The notes beneath the pieces were generated by a model, which saw only the letters and a program-made list of their open reading frames with translations, was not told where the DNA came from and searched no databases. A program made the position numbers and the translations under genes. A DNA stretch of 64,000 bases from Varroa destructor (taxonomy: Eukaryota > Arthropoda > Arachnida > Mesostigmata > Varroidae), in NCBI RefSeq assembly GCF_002443255.2, contig NW_019211458.1:32263319-32327318 (forward strand), read 5' to 3'. How positions within the stretch are numbered: the first letter of the stretch is position 1; each line of letters starts with the position of its first letter. Shown one piece after another: positions 14,301-26,900 of this stretch.

Positions 14301-14826
14301 ATTATTTGGCTACCTACGGGCAGGGCAGTGAGCGCGTTGATTAAGATGGACGGATTGTTATTGTTTTTCGTTACTATCTTTAAAATTTGCCGTTTACTAT
14401 TTTCAGCGTTATTTTAGACCCGGTAAATATTGCCAGTGAAGAATAAACGCTGATGACGAGAAAGCCGTTCCGAGAAACGATGTAATAATGGAACTGTAAT
14501 ATGCAGTGGTCTACAACGAAAGCAGAAATACTAAAATGTTGTTAATTTTATAGATAACTTGGAAGTAACGTTTGGTCTTAGAAGCTGTGTGACCGCGAAC
14601 TTTTGATCGTATTTATTCGCTTGCCTATTCGAAGTTCTGTTATACTACAAATTTTGTCTTCCTAATAAATGTTGCCTGTTGGTTGTTTGGCGTCATCAGC
14701 TGCAATTTCCAACGATGAATTGGCGATGATATAGATTTTGAAATGGTTGCTAGCGCTATAAACACCGTGACTCTTTGACCTTCTGTTACACAGACACGCG
14801 CACGTGAATGTCAAACGAACCCACAT

Positions 14827-15039
14827 TTAGATGCTCACAACGTCCAATATCCGGTGGATAGTAATAGTGGGCTCGACATCACAATTGACATGTTGCAATT
14901 GTAATTGGAACAGCTTTTCGAAATCCAGCAACACCCATTGCCGCTGTGCCGAGATGTCACCGGCAAAGTGAACAAATGCAAATACGCGTTCCAATATGTT
15001 TATCTGCTCACCGTTTACAGCGCGGCCCGTCGCCGTCAT
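14827..15039 (-). CDS. Short coding-like ORF, unidentified
   Basis: 70 codons from ATG to TAA with balanced codon use (ILERVFAFVHFAGDI; QRQWVLLDFEKLFQLQLQH). No signal peptide, motif or recognised family, and no clear splice partners. It may be chance. Confidence 0.18.
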   Translation of the reverse strand: MTATGRAVNGEQINILERVFAFVHFAGDISAQRQWVLLDFEKLFQLQLQHVNCDVEPTITIHRILDVVSI

Positions 15040-15230
15040 CGTCGGAGGGACAGCAGGCGAACTGATGGGTAAATTGCGGCACCAAAAAAGTCTACAGCGT
15101 TGTTTTTTACGTTACTAACAGTTCTCGCTGTTGATGTTACATGAAACAGATAGGGACTGTTGGGTTATGATTGTCATTACTGCATTAACATGTGCATAAC
15201 GCTAATCTTCCGATCCGATTAATGAATACG

Positions 15231-15245
15231 TTAGGTTAGGTTAGG
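15231..15245 (+). repeat. Interstitial (TTAGG)3
   Basis: Three units of the ancestral arthropod telomere repeat. Three units can occur by chance. Confidence 0.9.
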
Positions 15246-15899
15246 TGTGCAGTTAATAGAATGTAGGGGGTGGAGGCCAAAATATCCTTGTGTTATATCT
15301 AACCGGGTTACGAGAATAGTGTGGGAGACTTGTTAATTCATGCAGAAAACGTACACGTGTTCACTTTGAATAGTTTCTACGGCAGCGGCAATCCTTTAGT
15401 GTCCAAGCTGTCATTTGTTATCGCGACTTATCGACAGGATGATCATTGTAAAGTAAATGCTGGACTCTTAGATGAAAAAGGACCAGTCTTCCGAACGCAA
15501 TACGAGGAGCTTAATTACCAGTCGAGAATTGTCAGCTGCGTATTGTTGGCTTTAGAAAGCCGACTTGTTAGAGATAACGAAATGGGACACACTTGATAAC
15601 ACTTGAGCAGATACATGACAAGCGTATAGCCTTTTTGGTTTACACCAATAAATCAGGCAAGGTGATTTCCGTTCGCTTTGAACTCTGGTGATTTATTATT
15701 ATATTTTTGCCAGCCTACGTTGTACGAAGCAATACATAAGAGCATTACGAAAGCGTAAGGTTCGAAAGGATTTAGGCAGTATAGTTTGTGCTTAATCACT
15801 GCTTAGTCTTCAGCAAGATAAATCAAATATATAATCGTAATCGTGCTTCAAAGCGGCATAAAACTTGTTACATAATTCAATATAAAAATCGTATATGTT

Positions 15900-15902
<3 letters not shown>

Positions 15903-15945
<43 letters not shown>
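15903..15945. repeat. (TA)n microsatellite
   Basis: About 21 uninterrupted TA units. Confidence 0.98.
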
Positions 15946-15949
<4 letters not shown>

Positions 15950-17849
15950 AACGCGTATATATAAAAAAAAACATTTATATACATATATATAAAGCATACG
16001 TCTCTATTTTTATTTATTTATTTAGCTAAAGATGCAAAACATTCAGATACTAATATAACAGTGTGGAGTTAGCGTCACTTAGGTATCAGTAAATATCGTT
16101 ACTTAAAATATACGGACAAATCGATGAGACATTTAACTGCCGTTATTTATTGTTTTCATCGAAGAGTTTTTAGTAGAAACCGAAAGCATATCTATGTCTA
16201 ACACGTTTTCATATTATTGAAACAAAGTTGAAAACAAATCAAAAAACGTTACTTCTATCAAAACATAGTAATGCCATACTGACGAGATTGGCATTAATAT
16301 AAAGCAGGTCCAGTAGCTATATTCAGAGCTAGGGTCCTTACCTGTGAGTGCTCCAATCGTGATTAGGGTCTATTAATATTGTTGTTGTTACTACATATTA
16401 CTATTACTTCCTCGAAAACAATTAGTTGACTGTCCTGAAGCTTTTATAACGAAGAGTCGAACCGCTAGCCACTGCTGTTTCTTTCCTTTACTACAATTCA
16501 TTAATAACTATTAGATCGCCTGGGAAGTAATTTCGGAAGCTTTTTAGACACGTTTTTTTAGCTACTTTATTTGGGCCTTAGTACGTTTTCTCTCTGAACT
16601 ACTCTGATTCGGTTGCGCTACATGAATAAAATGTTATTTCCGTTTACTTCTTAAAGAATTGTTTGTACGATGAGACTGTGTAATCGAAACACTGCCTATC
16701 TCGCTACTTCCTTACTGGGAAATATGTAGCTGTAACAATGAGGACTGTGTGTGAAAAGCTGAATAAGGATCAGCAGCACCTGACAGCGTTTCAGCGAAGG
16801 AACCCATAGCGCTTAAAAGCTGTATTATATGTAAATTTAAGCTCCAGATGGCTGCATCAAACGGATAACAATAAACTACAGACGACGTCCGTTGGGCCGA
16901 AAAACCTCACAAGCCTTATATAAATCTAGAAGCTAGTTGTGCTATTTTTGTGAAGATTCGCTTTGGATTGGAGAAATATTCTAAGGATTCAGGAGGTGCA
17001 AGAAACAGCGGTAAGTGATCTTGTTGTATGACAATAGTTGACCTCATAATGGGAGAAAAATTACTGGCTAGTGGTCTCGCAATTAAGTCAACCCGGTGGG
17101 GCCGAGTTCCTTTCATCGGCCTATCTCATAACGGTTTTAACTCGACAGACCTCTGAGTGGGAAGTTTTTTACGTCTGGCTTACAAAGCAGACCTTAGTAG
17201 ATCGAATTATAACTGTGTAGCTTAATAAGGCTTCTACAAGTGAGCCTAGCAGACTTTGCAATCGATCATTTTTAAACTAGTGAAGCTAAAATAATGATTT
17301 TTTACTGCGTTAGTGTTCTCCTTAATTTTTCTATGCACGTGTCTTAGCGCTTTGGCAGATTTCAAATAGCCCATATGTGGTTTCTATACTTATGTATATA
17401 TACGGCAAATTCGCACGAGCTGGAGAAACTATAGTAATGACATTTTGAGTTCAATTAAAAGTAACACTAATTTGGACACCGTAGAATAAACAAGAATGCG
17501 TCTATTTATATATGTCGGGACAGACGCGCAGGGCACAGTTTAGCCTCACCGCTAATTACTTTTCCTTTTACAAATGTGAAGTATATATATGTGTATATAA
17601 TTAAAAAAAAAACTGAAAGAAAAAGCTAGAAAATATCTTAGTTACTCTTTTATTACCAGTAATTCGTGTGCAGTTAAGTACGTACGCGTGCTTTTTCTAT
17701 CACCGTCGATGTTGCTAGCAAGTTGTTATGTCGTTTTAAATATATCTGCATAATATGTAAATTTAGAAGCTGCGTAAAAAAGCTCCACCAAGATCGCAGT
17801 TAGTCGAAATGATCGTTTTACGCGATGTAAGGGCCTGTGAAATATTAGA

Positions 17850-17909
17850 AACCTCATAAGCCTAGCTCTGTTGAGATGTTCATCTCAACAGAGCTAGGCT
17901 TATGAGGTT
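17850..17909. repeat. Perfect 60-bp palindrome
   Basis: Two perfectly complementary 29-bp arms (starting AACCTCATAAGCCTAGCTCT) separated by only TT. Not low-complexity. Confidence 0.97.
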
Positions 17910-20900
17910 CAATTTCAACAAAATGTTCATTGACATAACTTCGTATTTTGTTATATATTTGTTGACTTTTGAGTCAGCGTGTGCAATACGAACAAATTAT
18001 GTAACAGGTTCTATATCTCTCAGTTGATTTCCATATTCAAAAGTTTGTCGGCTTGATACGTAACGGCCACTAATAATTGAAGTATAACGGCAGAAAAATG
18101 TAGTTTCGAGAACGCGGTGTTCGAACTGAAAGTCGAGTTACCCCGGCAGTTCGTGCTCAAAAGATCTCGAACAAAAATATCAATATTCTATCAAATTGCA
18201 TACGATGCTTCCTAGCCTAGCTTTCAACGGCTCACGCGTAGCTCGCGCATGTAGGCACTTATACAGTCAAATATGCCGAAAGAATTACATTTGTTTTTTG
18301 AAATTTGAATTTCGAAACGCGACCTTTGGCGTTGTGCGACGGCGAATGAACAACAGAACGTCTAGCTGATAAGGGCGGCTCGGAGGCTATATGCCTTTTT
18401 TCTCCTTAGGGCTTACTTCCTTTCGTGGAGTAACTCAACTATGTTAAGTAATATACACATCCGAGATGCTCTATCATGCATTGCTATGGGTTCGACCGCT
18501 ACTATCCCTACAAAGGGTTCTGGCCGATAACGGAGAGTTACTGTGATAGGTTCCTGGCAAGTCGTCCGGCAAATAACATCCTTCAAGGTATATCTGAGGG
18601 CGGAATCCCGTTGGGACCTTTCTGTGAAACACTTCTCGGGTACCACACTTGGTGAGTTCTACGCCATGCTACTATTACCCCGGTGAAGACATGGCCTGGC
18701 AGTGAAATGGTCCTTCTGTATGCCTCTTGTATTGAGGTTTTCCTTCTTAATATCACATAGAACTGCATTTATGCTATATAGCAAACTCACATAAACTGAA
18801 ATAATGACATGCTGATTTTTTCATTACAACTACTGACTTGTACACAACAGAAAACATTGATTGTATTAAGTGTGAAGACCGATGCGCCGATTTGTTTTCC
18901 CCCTACAAAAGCCAAGCTATTTAACTCTAAACAAGTGGCTAATAACCCCCAAAAGTGAAGACCCCACTGGCTTTGTTGTTAAAACTAGTACGCTTTCCTC
19001 CATTACTCGACTGTGTGAAAAATATGATATATTAGGCGTTGCTACGAAATGTGATCGTGAAAGCCATTTGCTGCTTTGCTGCTAAAATCTGAGTAGATAT
19101 CTCTGGCCAATCGTTTTCCAGCTGAAGTTAAATATTGCTTTAAAGTTATTTTCTACTTATTTTGTCAGCCTACACGGTGCAAGTTATCAATTGGTGCCAA
19201 ATAGGCGGGTCTTGGAAAATACTGAGCTTGTTGTGACAATATCGTCTTTGTCTTCCTTTCATTATTAAAGTGTATGAGAACAGGGACTGTCACGATCGTA
19301 TAACGGCTGCTTTCTCAATCAGCTTTATAAACCATAGAAACAGCTAGAGAATTTTAACACAATATCGCACGCTAGACCTTAGAATTACACCGCTAACTAA
19401 GTGACTGAAGTTCCTTGCATTGCAGAGCACATTTCATGTTTAACGGCCATGAACGACCGTTTCATAGCAAGCATCATTTTTTTCACTGCGTAAGATTCCA
19501 ATGCTAATTACCGAAAATAGGTCTACGTAAAATAGGACCTTGCACCAAATCACAGCCTTACCTAGGCAAATGCATCTTTCCATACGAAAGATATTATTTA
19601 AGTTTGTTGACACGGATATAGTCTTCTAATCAGAAAGAGTAGAAGTCCAACGTCGCAGCCTACGAATAGTTGACTTTCTCCGACTGTCGGCTAGTAGCAG
19701 TTTGATCAAACTCGAAGACTGCTGAAGATATCAGTGTCGCTGTTGATCTTGTAAATATCCTCGGGATACATTGGTTCGCAAGAGCCGCGATAGTGTCGCG
19801 TCGCTGCTGCCTCGTCTATTCTTTCGAGCTCTGAAATACTGCTTATTAAAGTCGTAAGTTTGGGTTGTGAAGACTTTTGTTTTGTTTCGATGAATTTCGA
19901 GGGTGCATAGGCGGGACAGGGGTAGAAAAGTGAGAGGGGACACTTGAAGAAGGGCAGCAACGGGCTCGAAGACTGAGTCGTGATTGTTTTTTTTCAAAGA
20001 TGTATGTCTTTATACTTGTTATCACGTATCAGCAGAGATGCTAGGCTGAATAAGTCAGGAATCGTATAGGAACGGTTGACATAAAACTAAAAATTGGGAA
20101 ATAGGCAGACGCGAAGATGCCAATTTGCTTCAATGGCGTTTTAGCGGATTTCTTTGTTTTGCAGCAACTATCCTTTCCTGTATAGGCTTTAAAAATATAG
20201 AATTCGAGTTGAATTTATACAGGAACTGGTCAAGCGCGGGACATAGATAGTAGTGACAACAAAGTTAATGAGAAAATCATCTTTATATACATTAGTGTAT
20301 ATGGTTATCATTGGAGATTTCAAGATGGCTGCCTACTATTAGTCTTTTATTCAGTGCAAAAACTCTTTTACATATGTATCCCATTGTGTAGCGTCATATT
20401 TCTGCTAGTATGGAATCCCTTCTGCAGCATCAACTAAAGCTGCATAGTTCTTGATAATACTTGCTACTTGGCTCTGAACGGCTTTTTGACTGTTTTATTT
20501 CAGGATGTATTCGTTGCTGATGCAATCTTTGATTCGCTTGTTTACAGATACTTTGGTGGACAATTGTTATGTTGAGCTTGTGTAGATTATCGGTTGTCAA
20601 TTTTCAAAGATATCCTCCACTGTCGGCCGTAGATAAGATCGCAACGGTATTGCGTCACAATATCCATTCCTTTCGTACAAGCCATTACTGTCCGGCTTTT
20701 TGTTTTCTTGTGCTTTACAATTTGCTTTACAAAAGTCTGAACAATTCGATTAGAAAAGTGTTGCCAGCTACAGTACACACAAATTTCGAAGTCCAAACAT
20801 TTCATAGGTTTTTGTGAGGAAATACACCTGAAAGTCGTTTGATTCAGTTAATAGTCAATTCATCAGTAATATTTCACTAACGTCAATTGGGCCGCTCTTC

Positions 20901-20921
20901 CTATCACCCATTTTGTTGCAG

Positions 20922-23900
20922 GACTTGGCAATCTTCCTGGTGGGATCGACGGACCCGGAACGAGCGGACACTCTGTGGGATAGCTTCTGTTGCCGTGGCG
21001 ATGTTTCTGGCTACAGCGATTGCCTTAGCCGTTGTAGGGCATCAGTACCAAAACATACTCGGTGAGTAGTAATGATAAGACAAGCGTCTGCAATGCGTGG
21101 AAGATGCTTTACAGTCTATTAAACATGGAGAACAATGATTCGCTACTTTTGGCAAGGGTGTACAGCGGAGAAAAGTCTAAAAGGTAATATAGGCTATAAG
21201 CAACTTGTTATATTGATGAGCATGAGTCGATGTGTTAATCAGCCCTGGTCCAAAGCGCATCAGCGGGTCATTGGGTAACTGTACAAAATACAATTTCGGG
21301 CTATATTTGCAATTATGACAAAAGCCACGTTTGTCACACAGATGTTGAATGCTCCGCATATATTTCATGAACGGCTATTTTTCGTAATAAAGAAAACTCA
21401 CCGTAGTGTAAATCTAGTAATGTGTCTCTCATCTATATGTTTTGAATAATGTTCGTTGATGATTTCGTTCACCGTTCGATGTCCTGAAGAAAAAAATACG
21501 ATCTTTGTCGTTTTAGTCTACGCTATAGTCCGAAGCGAGGTGACGTACGCTCAATCGTCTAGTGGCACAAGTTATTCTCTTATAGTAAAACAAAATCCGG
21601 GACGTACGTAAGCAATTCAATGACGTATTTTTTTTCTATGTCATGGATAATGTTCCATTACGGAAACGCGTTTTAGTTCCATCTTCATTTTGGCTTCAAA
21701 GGGAATATTCAGTGCCAATCCCGTTGGGTTTGTGTTCACACAGTTGAATGTACGATGATACTGGATTACGGTAATAGTTTATTAATGAGAGTACCGCAAT
21801 GAAAAGGTCTTTGATAATCAAATACATGCATGCGCATAAATATCCGAATGAATAATTCTGATGTGTGGATAAATCAACGTTGCAACAGCTGTAATGTCGT
21901 TTGTGTAGTACGAGAAGACCTGGTGAAGAATCTGAAATCACATAGATTCAAAGTTGTATGTAGATGCACTTCGTTTTGTGCTAAGGGCTGGCCGTCTGAA
22001 GCAACACTGCGGAGATACCGGATGCGAAATCTGAAACGTAAATATGGATCCTTTCTATTTTTAGAAAGTTTGAAGGGCTGAACCTCAACAGACCGCAAAA
22101 CATCAAAGGGAACAATGTAACGGTTTCGGTTTTCTACATTAATTGATTGAATGCACAATTTTCGCTGCTGCTCCAAAGTAACAGTAGAATAAGTTTGATT
22201 ATAGCGTTTTAAGGAGAACCATGCAGCTAAGTAAAAATTACATCTGTCTACACAAACAGGCGCACATAGACACCGTACAATGCTTTACACATTTCACACA
22301 TTGATACCATTGCGTTTGCTGGCAAGTTTTGTCGTTCACCCTGCTGACTACATAGCTCTTGACAATCTGTGCTTTCAACCATTGTCAGTAAGTTAACCCG
22401 GTGGATTTACCCGTAACATGAATCTACCCATAACTGCTAATACTAAATGATAACTTGTCTCGCTCCTTTGCTAGTTATTTTATGGAAAATAAGCTACTAT
22501 ACAGAAATAATAGGATTCCGCTGAACTACTAATACACCAACATGTTTGTTCTGGGCGGGCTTACATTGCATCTGTTCTATTTACATAATTTCAATGTTAT
22601 GACTAACGGTTGGCTGCTAGAGCTAAGACAGGATAACGCCGCAGAACGACAGACTCCGAAAATTTATTGATCAGCAGTAGCAACCCCTGTTTCGATGGTG
22701 TCAGGATACGGCAGGACATAGTATAGTACAGAGTATCACAACATATGTAGGTATTACTCTAGGCCACTGCAAACTTAGGATAATACACTTTACGATGTTT
22801 GGCGAACAAGTATTGACCGTTTTTTTTTTTTCTAGCCGCATAACATATCAGAGTCGCGTCATATGAAAGTTGGCAGTAATAGATGTGCCAAAGCTATTGG
22901 AATGTTTTTAAGCATACTTCAGATAGAGCACCCTGTCAAAGAAGTAAAATTTCTGCAAAAGGTCGCTATATTTTATAGTTTTGATTCAATAGAGGCACAG
23001 ATACGAGAAAAAAAAAAGTGCTATTTATGGTCAAGATGCGTTATCAAAGAGACAGGTCTAAAGATGGTTCCGAAAATTTCAATGGGAAAGAGTACCTCGT
23101 GGTGGTCGCCCAACTATCAAAAAAAAAAAGTTGATGTTAAAATAGAGCAGATCTGATACGTAATTAGCCACGACAACGGTAAGGAGTAAAGCCTATACCA
23201 TCAAATAATTTGAAACTACTTAAGAAGAGGTAGGCACAAAAAGATGCTTTGTGCCACGCGGATTGACCGGAACTCATTTATTCACTCGATCGTATTTCGA
23301 TCTGCAAGACTCTACAAGAAAGCAACGAAAGCGGCTGAGAGAATGATGAAAAACAGACAACACATAATAATGTACAATTGCAAAGATGTTCTCTACATTC
23401 TGTAGCAAAACCCAAATTAACGCCAAAGAAAGTGATGCTATGCGTTTGATGAAACTGAAAAAGGATCGTGCACCACGAATTTTTGTATTTTACCATTGAT
23501 TCGGATCTCCATTTGCCGATATATCATACGAAAACCTATCGAAAAGAATCGGCCGAAACGGGTCTTCCACGAGGATGGCGATGACCTCATACACTGATAA
23601 GAAAATTGAATGCATCTGCACTATAACCCTCTATAAGCCTCTGTAAAAGCTTCACTGAATGTTAATTTAGTTCTAATGGAGAAGTGCAAAACTCACTTGT
23701 GACAATTTTCCGCCAAGAAACAGCAGAAGTTCTACGGTTAATTACGCTTTCCGGTAGATTATGACGTTACCAGAAGAATGGTAAAAATTCAGCGATCAAA
23801 ATGGCGCATACTTAGTTAAAATATTAAATATAAGCTATATTATATAATTTTGGTTTGAAAACAAACAATACTTTTTCGGCACTCCAGTGCTAAGGGGACG

Positions 23901-26900
23901 CTACAGCTGATACTATTAGCATATACTAATGCATTATTATCATTATGATGATCTCTCTAATGTTCAATACAAAGCGAACGAGTATGTAATAATTGAAAGC
24001 CATGAACATTAAACGGACCTGAAATTTAAGGTCAACACTTAATATATCGGACTATCTATTTCGGAAGCTGGTTTACCATTGAATGGGCGTACCGTTGTAT
24101 GGAGACATCGGGTGCGGGGTTAACTAGCTAATGTAGGCGGTCGTAGAGGGCACTGCTGGACCCGGGTTATCAATTAGAGGTCAGTTACAGAATAAGAGTC
24201 AGATAGCTTGTCGCACTCACCGTAAAAAGCCCTCTGGCTTATTCTGTGGCACACGAATGGCGCTTTAGTGAAAAATCGTAGTCTGTACAGAGGATGGATG
24301 GAGCGAGTTAAGCTTTTTCGACGTTTTATTAGTTCACTACAATTCTGCAGTAATCATCGATACAAATAAGCCATATCGTACATGCGTAAAGATAAAAGCA
24401 GAGCGCACTGTTTTCAGATTTAGCACACTGTAGTTTTTCTTACAACGTTTTGACGTAATAACAACGGCAATACGAAATGACAGAACGATTTTGTTCAGAT
24501 AAGCCCGCCAATTTAGGCGTCATTAAACACATCTTTTTGACGTCGAATAAAAATGCAAAACATCCTAAGCTTTGGTTTATTGCCAGATACAAAACGTGTC
24601 TACATTAACTGCAAGTGTAGCATTTGGGCCGAAATAGATTTGTCAATATTCGCTATTTGCGAAAAGTATTGAAAGTCAATAAAACTAGTTACTACAGTAT
24701 CAAATGATTCATGAAATTCAGCTACTGACGCTTGATAAACAAGCTGATAATCTGGTGTTTACGCGTGGCGCTGCTGTCTCTCTAACTTCCGAGAGCACTA
24801 ATCCTTATGTAGATTGCAGACAATTACCAATGCATCTCTTTGTGATTTTGAAGGTTTCAAGGCTAAAATTGTCACAGCTATAAACCATACATATTCCAAA
24901 TTCACGAACGCTATATTGGCACATCACACTCACAGGAGGGATCATTCACCAGCAGATATTTTCCCAGTAATTTTATTGTAGTTGCAACCCGAGAGTAAAA
25001 AATATCGTATTTTATACACAATTTCTAGGATGTATTATGGGTACCTGGGCTAGTGCACCTGGAAGACTGAGTAAAAGTGGGCCAAATGGCAACTCGGTTT
25101 AACACACAAATCTAGGTTCACCAGCGGATCTGTGTGTTCGACCTGCGACCAAACTGCCCCAGCGTAACACACTGTCATTCTTCTTGATTTTAGCCCTACT
25201 AGTCTCCGTTAGCGATGCCAGTTCAAGTGCATTCTCAAGCATCACCTTAGTCTAAAAACCCTGCCTCAAAAAATATTTGTCGAGTTCAAATTACGTGGAG
25301 TTTGAAACCCTGTGTCAAAGTTCGCCTGCTTTTTCTTTTGGCAGGACCCTTACGAGCGTCTGCTTTCGTACATACTCTGAAGAAGCTTCACTTGATAACG
25401 TACTTTGTCATATCAAAACTCTTCTAGCTCTCTGACAGCTTGTTCATTTTGCAATATCGGGCTATTGACCTATAAGGCCCGTATATTTGCGCAGAAGGGC
25501 AGTCTTTCGGTTCTCTGGTTCCTTGCTGTATTCTGTCGCATGTATGAAGTTTCTGCTTTCCTTCGGTGCGTCGTGCGTCACTGGCGTACGACCTGTTGCC
25601 TACAACTACGCGTACAACTACGTTAGAATACATTTTATCGACCACGATCCATTAGTTTAGTTCTGCACTCAGTTTACTCTCAATCGGAAGACGCCCATAG
25701 AAACTTGCGTGTGGTGTAACTCATCAGCAGAGAGTAAGGTTCATATATGTTGACAACTACCACGTCAGTTGCTACCCTAGGGTGTAATTTACCGGGCGAT
25801 ATTATAACCCTTAATGCCGAAGCTGCGCACGAAACAGATTGGAGTGAGGACAGCATAAAGGTTTACCATCTAATAATTATAATCCAATGAGCTCGGCAGT
25901 GTCGAGTACCTTGAAATCCTGATAAGGGCTACAACTCAGTACCGTGTTTAGTTGTTGTTCAAATAACATCATTAAGATGACTTAGTGCCTCGTTGGCGTT
26001 ATCGCTATTCGAATTAGAATAGTCATAGACTTCTTTGGCTATAATTTCTACCAAGGTATGTATGTTTAAGGCGAGCACCGTTAAGTGTCTCGAAAAATAA
26101 CTCGTTATACCGATATAATCTGTTATCGCACGTATAGTTTCACAGAAGTGAAATTATTTTCTGTGATGTCCATGGTAATACCATAATATCTTGCCAATAT
26201 GGTTTCTGGACGAGAAGTATTGTTCGCACCTCTCCGTTAAAACGAACACCATTGCAGAGACTAAAACAGATGATAAACTAGTTGTACGAAGTCTGGCTAT
26301 ACGGCAGGTGTATCAGCATTTTGTAAAATTAAAATGAAAGGGTCTTACTTTTTGTTCGGGTGGTAACTAAAGTTGTATCTGGTCTGCATTGAAACAATAG
26401 AATACGACGATTTTTTTCGTCGGTCGGTTACGCAGTGGCTTGTTGTAATTTTGCTAGTTATTGATAGAGAGGGTTCGATGCATTGTTTTGCCAGACGGAA
26501 ACAGCATGCCCTATTTCCACACATAGGTCTAGCTTATTTGAGGTCGGTCTGACGTGTGCCATAGATCGTATACGATGTTTATTTGCATATCATAGTCGCC
26601 TGTGATCTACTTTTCATTACCCAGCTTTCAACCGCTTTTTGAAGCCATTCTCGTTGCACTTCTGTAGAGCTTCGCAGAAGGAAAAATCGATGCAGGAAAT
26701 TTTTTAGAGTCATTTCACACTTTTTCTTCAAGTGCTTAGAGACGATTTGGGCGTTTAGTTCCATGCGATGTCTAGGCCTCCCACGTGATGTTCGACTTCA
26801 GCAATAACTGCATTAACTAATACAGAGAATGTCTTTCACATCAACCTTTCCAAAACAACCGTCTCTAAGCCTTCCTTCAATGATACATCCTGGCTATAAA

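Noticed and set aside
15231..15245. Ancient telomere fusion point
   Set aside because: Only three TTAGG units with no degenerate flanking repeats.
21830..22176. ORFs on both strands in M13 intron 1
   Set aside because: Explained by SINE-like copy 3.
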